A stretch of 64,000 bases of DNA from Micromonospora costi. Lineage in GTDB: Bacteria; Actinomycetota; Actinomycetes; Mycobacteriales; Micromonosporaceae. The stretch spans positions 310,001 through 374,000 of the forward strand of contig NZ_RBAN01000005.1 of assembly GCF_003626655.1 (NCBI RefSeq), in the 5' to 3' direction. The notes beneath the pieces were generated by a model. That model worked only from the letters and a program-made list of their open reading frames with translations, did not search any database and had not been told where the DNA came from. Positions 60,325 to 64,000 of this stretch are shown piece by piece. Position 1 is the first letter of the stretch. Each line of letters starts with the position of its first letter. The position numbers were made by a program, and so were the translations under genes.

Positions 60325-61095
60325 GTGAGCGAGACGGCCCGGGTGACCTGGTACGGCCACAGCACGGTGTGGATCGAGGACTCCGGCACCCGGCTGCTGA
60401 CCGATCCGCTGCTGCGGGACCGGCTCGCCCACCTGCGCCGCCGCCGCGGCCCCGCTCCCCGCCTGCCGGGGGCGCCGGACGCCGTCCTCGTGTCGCACCT
60501 GCACGCCGACCACCTGGACTTCGCGTCGCTGCGCCGGCTGCCGCGCGACACGCCGCTCGTGCTGCCGGCCGGTGCCGCGCGCCTCGTACGCCGGGCGCTC
60601 GGCTCGGCCGCGGGCCCCTGCGTCGAGCTGGCCCCCGGCGACACGACCACGATCGGCGGGCTGACCGTCGCGGCCGTCCCCGCGGCCCACGACGGTGGAC
60701 GAGGTCCCTGGTCCCGGCACCGGGCGCCCGCCGTGGGCTACCTGGTGCACGGCCGCGCCCGTACGTGGTTCGCCGGGGACACCGGCCTCTTCGACGAGAT
60801 GGGCAAGCTCGGGCCGCTCGACCTGGCGCTGATCCCGGTGGGTGGGTGGGGTCCCACCCTCGGCCACGGCCACCTCGACCCGGCGGCCGCCGCCGAGGCG
60901 GTACGCCGCGCGGCGGCCGCGTGGGCCGTGCCCATCCACTACGGCACCTTCTGGCCGATCGGCTGCGACCGCGTCCGGCCGGACCGGTTCCTGCCGCCGG
61001 GGGAGGACTTCGCCCGGCACGCCGGAGAGGTCTCGCCCGGTACCCGGGTGCGGGTGCTGCACCCGGGCGACTCCTTCGCTGTGACCGGCTCATGA
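60325..61095 (+). CDS. MBL-fold metallo-hydrolase (UlaG/NAPE-PLD-like)
   Basis: 256 residues from GTG 60325. VTWYGHSTVWIED near the start and the metal motif SHLHADHLD (HxHxDH, about residues 55-60) define the beta-lactamase-like fold. Further ligands are in AAHDG, AGDTGLFDEM and VPIHYGTFWP. The group includes L-ascorbate-6-phosphate lactonase-like and phospholipase D-like enzymes; the substrate cannot be told. It overlaps the DedA gene by ATGA, so the two are probably made together; the link suggests a membrane-lipid role (inference). Confidence 0.92.
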   Translation: MSETARVTWYGHSTVWIEDSGTRLLTDPLLRDRLAHLRRRRGPAPRLPGAPDAVLVSHLHADHLDFASLRRLPRDTPLVLPAGAARLVRRALGSAAGPCVELAPGDTTTIGGLTVAAVPAAHDGGRGPWSRHRAPAVGYLVHGRARTWFAGDTGLFDEMGKLGPLDLALIPVGGWGPTLGHGHLDPAAAAEAVRRAAAAWAVPIHYGTFWPIGCDRVRPDRFLPPGEDFARHAGEVSPGTRVRVLHPGDSFAVTGS

Positions 61096-61673
61096 CGGCG
61101 ACGCTCGCCCCGCTGGGCTGGCTGGTCGTCGTGGTGCTCTTCGGCTCGGTGGTCCCGGTCGTGCCCACGGGTGCGGCGGTCAGCGGCGCGGCGGCCCTCG
61201 CGGCCCACCAGCATCCGCTGACCGTGCTCCTCGTGGTGGCCGCCGGCGCGCTCGGGGCGTACGTCGGCGACCTGGCGACCTACGTCGTGCTGGGCTGGGG
61301 CGGGGAGCGCATCGCCCGGCGGCTGCACTGGCTCCGCGAACCGCAGCGGTTCGAGCGGATGTCGGCGCGCGTACGCGAGGGCCGCGTCTCGATGCTCCTG
61401 GTGTCGCGGCTGATCCCCGGTGGTCGCGTCCCGGTGCTCCTGGCCGGCGCGGTGGCCGGCCTCACCTGGCGGCGCTTCGCCGTGGCCAACGCCCCGGCCA
61501 GCGTGACCTGGTCCGTGCTCTACGCCGCGATCGGCGTCGTCGGCCGGGCCGTCTTTCCCGAACCGTGGCAGAGCGTGCTCGCCGCGATCGCCCTCGTGCT
61601 GCTCGTCAGCCAGGGGCTCGGCTGGTGGAGCCGGCGGCGGACGGCGCCGGTTCGTCCACCGGCGACGCCATGA
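61092..61673 (+). CDS. DedA-family membrane protein
   Basis: 193 residues from ATG 61092. FGSVVPVVPTGAAVSGAAALA is the first conserved DedA/VTT segment; GAYVGDLATYVVLGWGGERIARRL and SMLLVSRLIPGGRVPVLLAGAVAGLTWRRFAVANAPASVTWSVLYAAIG, with the R-x3-P-G-R motif, follow. Members act as lipid scramblases or undecaprenyl phosphate/phospholipid transporters in the membrane. Coupled to the MBL gene. The last 68 bases overlap the convergent phosphodiesterase gene. Confidence 0.92.
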   Translation: MTATLAPLGWLVVVVLFGSVVPVVPTGAAVSGAAALAAHQHPLTVLLVVAAGALGAYVGDLATYVVLGWGGERIARRLHWLREPQRFERMSARVREGRVSMLLVSRLIPGGRVPVLLAGAVAGLTWRRFAVANAPASVTWSVLYAAIGVVGRAVFPEPWQSVLAAIALVLLVSQGLGWWSRRRTAPVRPPATP

Positions 61674-63972
61674 CCGGCACGGACACCCCCGGCCGCTCGG
61701 CGAGCGCGGCCGGCACGACCTCGTCCGGTCGGGGCGCGATCTCACCGGTCTCGGGCCTGTTCGCCTGCGCCGGCTCGTCCGGCCCGCGGAGGCCGAGCCC
61801 GCGCAGCCACGCGAGCAACTGCCGGTGTACGGAATCCGGGCCGACCAGTTCCCCGTCCTGCGGCCAGCCGGCCGGATGGACCAGCAGCGCCTCGCTCTGC
61901 CAGCCGCCCAGGCCGCCGTGGCTGCCGACCAGCTCCTCGAAGGCCGCCACCTCCTCCAGGCTCGGGTCCACCGCACTGATCACCACGAGGTCGCCCACGT
62001 GCTCCATCGCCTGGTGGCGCAGCAGGTCGGCGCGCGCCCTCGGCCCGTACGGCGTCAACGGGTCGACGCCGTCGACGTGCCCGTCGCGCAGCCGGTGGGA
62101 ACCCCGTGGCCCGATCGCGACCGGCCCGGCCGCGGAGTCGACCACGACCACGCCGATGCCGGGGTGCGCGGCCAGACCCGCGACGAGCCCCGGCGCGACG
62201 GCGTCGATCCGCTCCCGAATCAGCCGGCCCGGCTGGCGGGTCAGGTAGATCATCGCCAGGTTGCCGGAGGCCACGACCACGGTCTCCGGGTCCGTACGGG
62301 TCGCCGCCTCCTCGCGGTCGGCCGGGCCCAGGCTCACCTCGCCGTCGGGCCGGGACCGGGCGGCGACCCGCGTCGCGGCGGCGGTCACGCCGCCCCGGCC
62401 GGCGACCTCGGTGAGCAGCGCGTTGACCCGTCCCCACTGCTCGACCCGGCCGGCGGCCTCGACGCTGGTCGTGGTGGCGGCCGGTGGCCGGCCGTCGGTG
62501 GCGGGTGACGGCGCGGCGAGCCGCGACACCACCTGGGCGAGTGATTCCCCGTAGCGCTGGCGGAACGTGGCGCCCTGGCTCTGGCCGTGGTCGCTGAGCA
62601 CCACGATGTGGTAGCGCCGCGCCGCCTCGGCCGCGAGCCGCTCCAGGATGCCGAGGGTGTGATCGAGCGCCTCCAGCGCGGCCATCGCCTCGGGGCGCGC
62701 CGGACCGGCGTGGTGGGCGACCTCGTCGTAGTCGACGAAGTCGCAGAAGATCACGGGTGTTCCGCGGGCCATCTGCTCGGCGATGAGTGACACGTTGAGG
62801 TCGTTCAGCAGGCTGGCGAGCGGACGCAGAGCCAGGTAGGAGCCACTGCGGTCGCCCCGCGGCTGGACGCCCCGCCGGCGCTGCCGGCGTGCCTCGTGCA
62901 GCTCCCGCAGCATCTGCCCGGCGCTCAGCACCACGGCGCGGGCGAAGCCGTACGGGCTGGTCATGAACGCGGCGTAGCCGGGGGTGGACCGGCCGGGCAG
63001 GCCGGCGCGGCTCACCGTGAGCAGGCTGGTCGGGGCGTCGCCGGAGAACGCTGTGCTGATGCTCACGCCGCCGTCGCGCAGGAGCCCTCGGCCGGTGGAC
63101 AGGCGCCGCTCGACGTCGGCGGCGTCCCGGGGACGGCTCGTCACCACGAGACGCCCCGGCCGCTGCGCCGTGCCCTTCTCGTACCACCGGTACGCGGGGA
63201 CGTGACGGACGTCACCGTGGAGCAGGCCGGCCTGGGCCGCCGGGGTGGTGGCCGGCAAGCCCGTGTGCCAGCGGGTCATCCGGTGACTGCGCGAGCGCAG
63301 CCAGCGGCCGATCGTCGGGAGGTTGCCGGCGCGGACCGCCCACTGGACGAGTGGGGCGGCGACCCCGTCGAGCTGGATGACCAGCAGACCGTCAGCCTGC
63401 TGGTCGTCGTCCGGCCGCCCCGCGGCGGCCCGGCCCCGTCGGGCGGAGGTCCGGCGGCGGCCCGTCGCCCGGCGGACCCGGGTCATGAGCCGCAGCGTCT
63501 CGCTGACGAACGTGTCGTCGGTGCCGGCGTCGGCGAGCCAGTTCACGATGTTGGCGAGCGCCACGGCGAGCCACGCCGCCACGAACGCGACCGCGAACCC
63601 GGCGACGTGCGCCTTCGGGTCCAGGCGCAGCGCCACGTACATGACCACGGCCTGGACGCCCACGCCGATGGCGAGAGCGCCGAGACCGCCGAGCGCGGTC
63701 GCGAGGGCCAGCAGCAACGGGCGCAGCACCGCGCCGAGCACGGTGACAAGGGCGACCAGCCACAGCATCGCCACCAGGCCGCTCGCGGTGACCCCGGGCA
63801 GAAGCCAGAGCGTCGTGGCGAGCACCACGAACGAGGTCGCCATACTCCGGATCAGCGCGCGTACCCGGGCGACGGTGGGCCGGTAGTCGCGCAGCACCCG
63901 CAGGCTGACCCGGACGGGCTCGGGCAGCCTGTGGCGCTTACGGGCATCCACCTGCGGCTCCATCCTCGCCAC
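61606..63972 (-). CDS. Holin-like membrane domain fused to alkaline phosphatase-type phosphodiesterase
   Basis: 788 residues from GTG 63972 (ATG 63963 is also possible). Residues about 45-150 have four membrane segments (SFVVLATTLWLLPGVTASGLVAML to GFAVAFVAAWLAVALANIV) of the phage-holin-family/DUF type. The rest is a type I phosphodiesterase/nucleotide pyrophosphatase-like fold. DGVAAPLVQWAV and TGLPATTPAAQAGLLHG (nucleophile Thr) are metal-site stretches, followed by DFVDYDEVAHHAGP and VVLSDHGQSQGATF, with the expected Asp and His ligands. It is likely a membrane-anchored phosphodi- or monoesterase, maybe acting on lipid headgroups. Its end overlaps dedA by 68 bases, tail to tail. Confidence 0.88.
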   Translation of the reverse strand: MARMEPQVDARKRHRLPEPVRVSLRVLRDYRPTVARVRALIRSMATSFVVLATTLWLLPGVTASGLVAMLWLVALVTVLGAVLRPLLLALATALGGLGALAIGVGVQAVVMYVALRLDPKAHVAGFAVAFVAAWLAVALANIVNWLADAGTDDTFVSETLRLMTRVRRATGRRRTSARRGRAAAGRPDDDQQADGLLVIQLDGVAAPLVQWAVRAGNLPTIGRWLRSRSHRMTRWHTGLPATTPAAQAGLLHGDVRHVPAYRWYEKGTAQRPGRLVVTSRPRDAADVERRLSTGRGLLRDGGVSISTAFSGDAPTSLLTVSRAGLPGRSTPGYAAFMTSPYGFARAVVLSAGQMLRELHEARRQRRRGVQPRGDRSGSYLALRPLASLLNDLNVSLIAEQMARGTPVIFCDFVDYDEVAHHAGPARPEAMAALEALDHTLGILERLAAEAARRYHIVVLSDHGQSQGATFRQRYGESLAQVVSRLAAPSPATDGRPPAATTTSVEAAGRVEQWGRVNALLTEVAGRGGVTAAATRVAARSRPDGEVSLGPADREEAATRTDPETVVVASGNLAMIYLTRQPGRLIRERIDAVAPGLVAGLAAHPGIGVVVVDSAAGPVAIGPRGSHRLRDGHVDGVDPLTPYGPRARADLLRHQAMEHVGDLVVISAVDPSLEEVAAFEELVGSHGGLGGWQSEALLVHPAGWPQDGELVGPDSVHRQLLAWLRGLGLRGPDEPAQANRPETGEIAPRPDEVVPAALAERPGVSVPVMASPVDEPAPSAAGSTSRAPG

Positions 63973-64000
63973 GATGCCACATCCGGGCTATCAAGATCGA

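Noticed and set aside
61606..63972. Holin-like domain taken as a sign of prophage
   Set aside because: The holin-family segment is fused to a phosphodiesterase and no phage genes surround it; this fusion is a chromosomal family.
1..64000. tRNA, rRNA, insertion sequences, phage genes, riboswitches
   Set aside because: No tRNA cloverleaf, rRNA stretch, transposase, integrase or clear riboswitch was seen on reading; small RNAs cannot be excluded without a covariance search.

Overview
The window is 64 kb of very GC-rich DNA with frequent GTG starts, start-stop overlaps (ATGA/GTGA) and several leaderless-looking promoters (a TANNNT -10 box 6-8 bases before the start codon). This points to an actinomycete. 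The mix of genes, including a rifamycin monooxygenase, an ECF42 module and a trypsin-NACHT operon, fits Micromonosporaceae or a related soil family, but that placement is inference. I see no rRNA, tRNA, CRISPR array, insertion sequence or phage structural gene. It reads as an ordinary but accessory-rich stretch of chromosome.

Layout. 1-9.3 kb: a LysR regulator cut by the window edge and its divergent NmrA-like partner, an LtrA-family membrane protein, a four-gene osmoprotectant ABC importer ending in a strong hairpin, a nearly 900-base region without a convincing gene, a K+ channel and a MarR regulator. 9.4-15.3 kb: a glycogen-debranching-type glucosidase, a short-chain dehydrogenase, a rifamycin monooxygenase preceded by a 19-bp rifamycin-associated element, a remnant of an NTF2-like gene and an AlkD-type DNA repair protein. 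15.4-29.2 kb: a large secreted GH95-like glycosidase, a ketopantoate-reductase-like protein, a truncated formate dehydrogenase gene, a FUSC transporter, a frameshifted VOC gene, an aldo/keto reductase with a TetR regulator, an ECF sigma factor with a SnoaL-like tail, an NTF2-like protein, an OFA-type MFS transporter and a methyltransferase.

29.3-37.5 kb is a peptide ABC importer (SBP, two permeases, two ATPases) translationally coupled to a gamma-glutamyltransferase and facing a convergent GntR regulator. Near-identical GTATAC-centred sites lie in front of the importer and of the GntR gene, suggesting one regulon for uptake and cleavage of gamma-glutamyl peptides. 37.5-45.5 kb: a DUF1275 membrane protein, an aromatic-amino-acid-type decarboxylase, an ABCG-like half transporter coupled to a Moco-sulfurase-like class V aminotransferase, a zinc alcohol dehydrogenase and a D-Ala-D-Ala carboxypeptidase.

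45.7-51.6 kb is the most interesting locus: three overlapping genes encoding a trypsin-co-occurring (Trypco1/CU044_2847) protein, a 1,554-residue trypsin-NACHT-HEAT protein with intact catalytic and nucleotide-binding residues, and a peptide deformylase with an extra Cys-rich N-terminus. It has the architecture of an NLR/STAND-type conflict system with a deformylase as an unusual partner.

51.6-64 kb: a MacB-like ABC exporter (FtsX permease plus ATPase) divergent from a histidine kinase/response regulator pair, a RibD/DHFR-like reductase, a YCII-ECF42 sigma module, a 29-residue micro-ORF coupled to a 135-residue protein of unknown function, an MBL-fold hydrolase coupled to a DedA protein, and a holin-like/phosphodiesterase fusion that overlaps dedA tail to tail. 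All functions are read from motifs and remembered family resemblance; no database search was possible.
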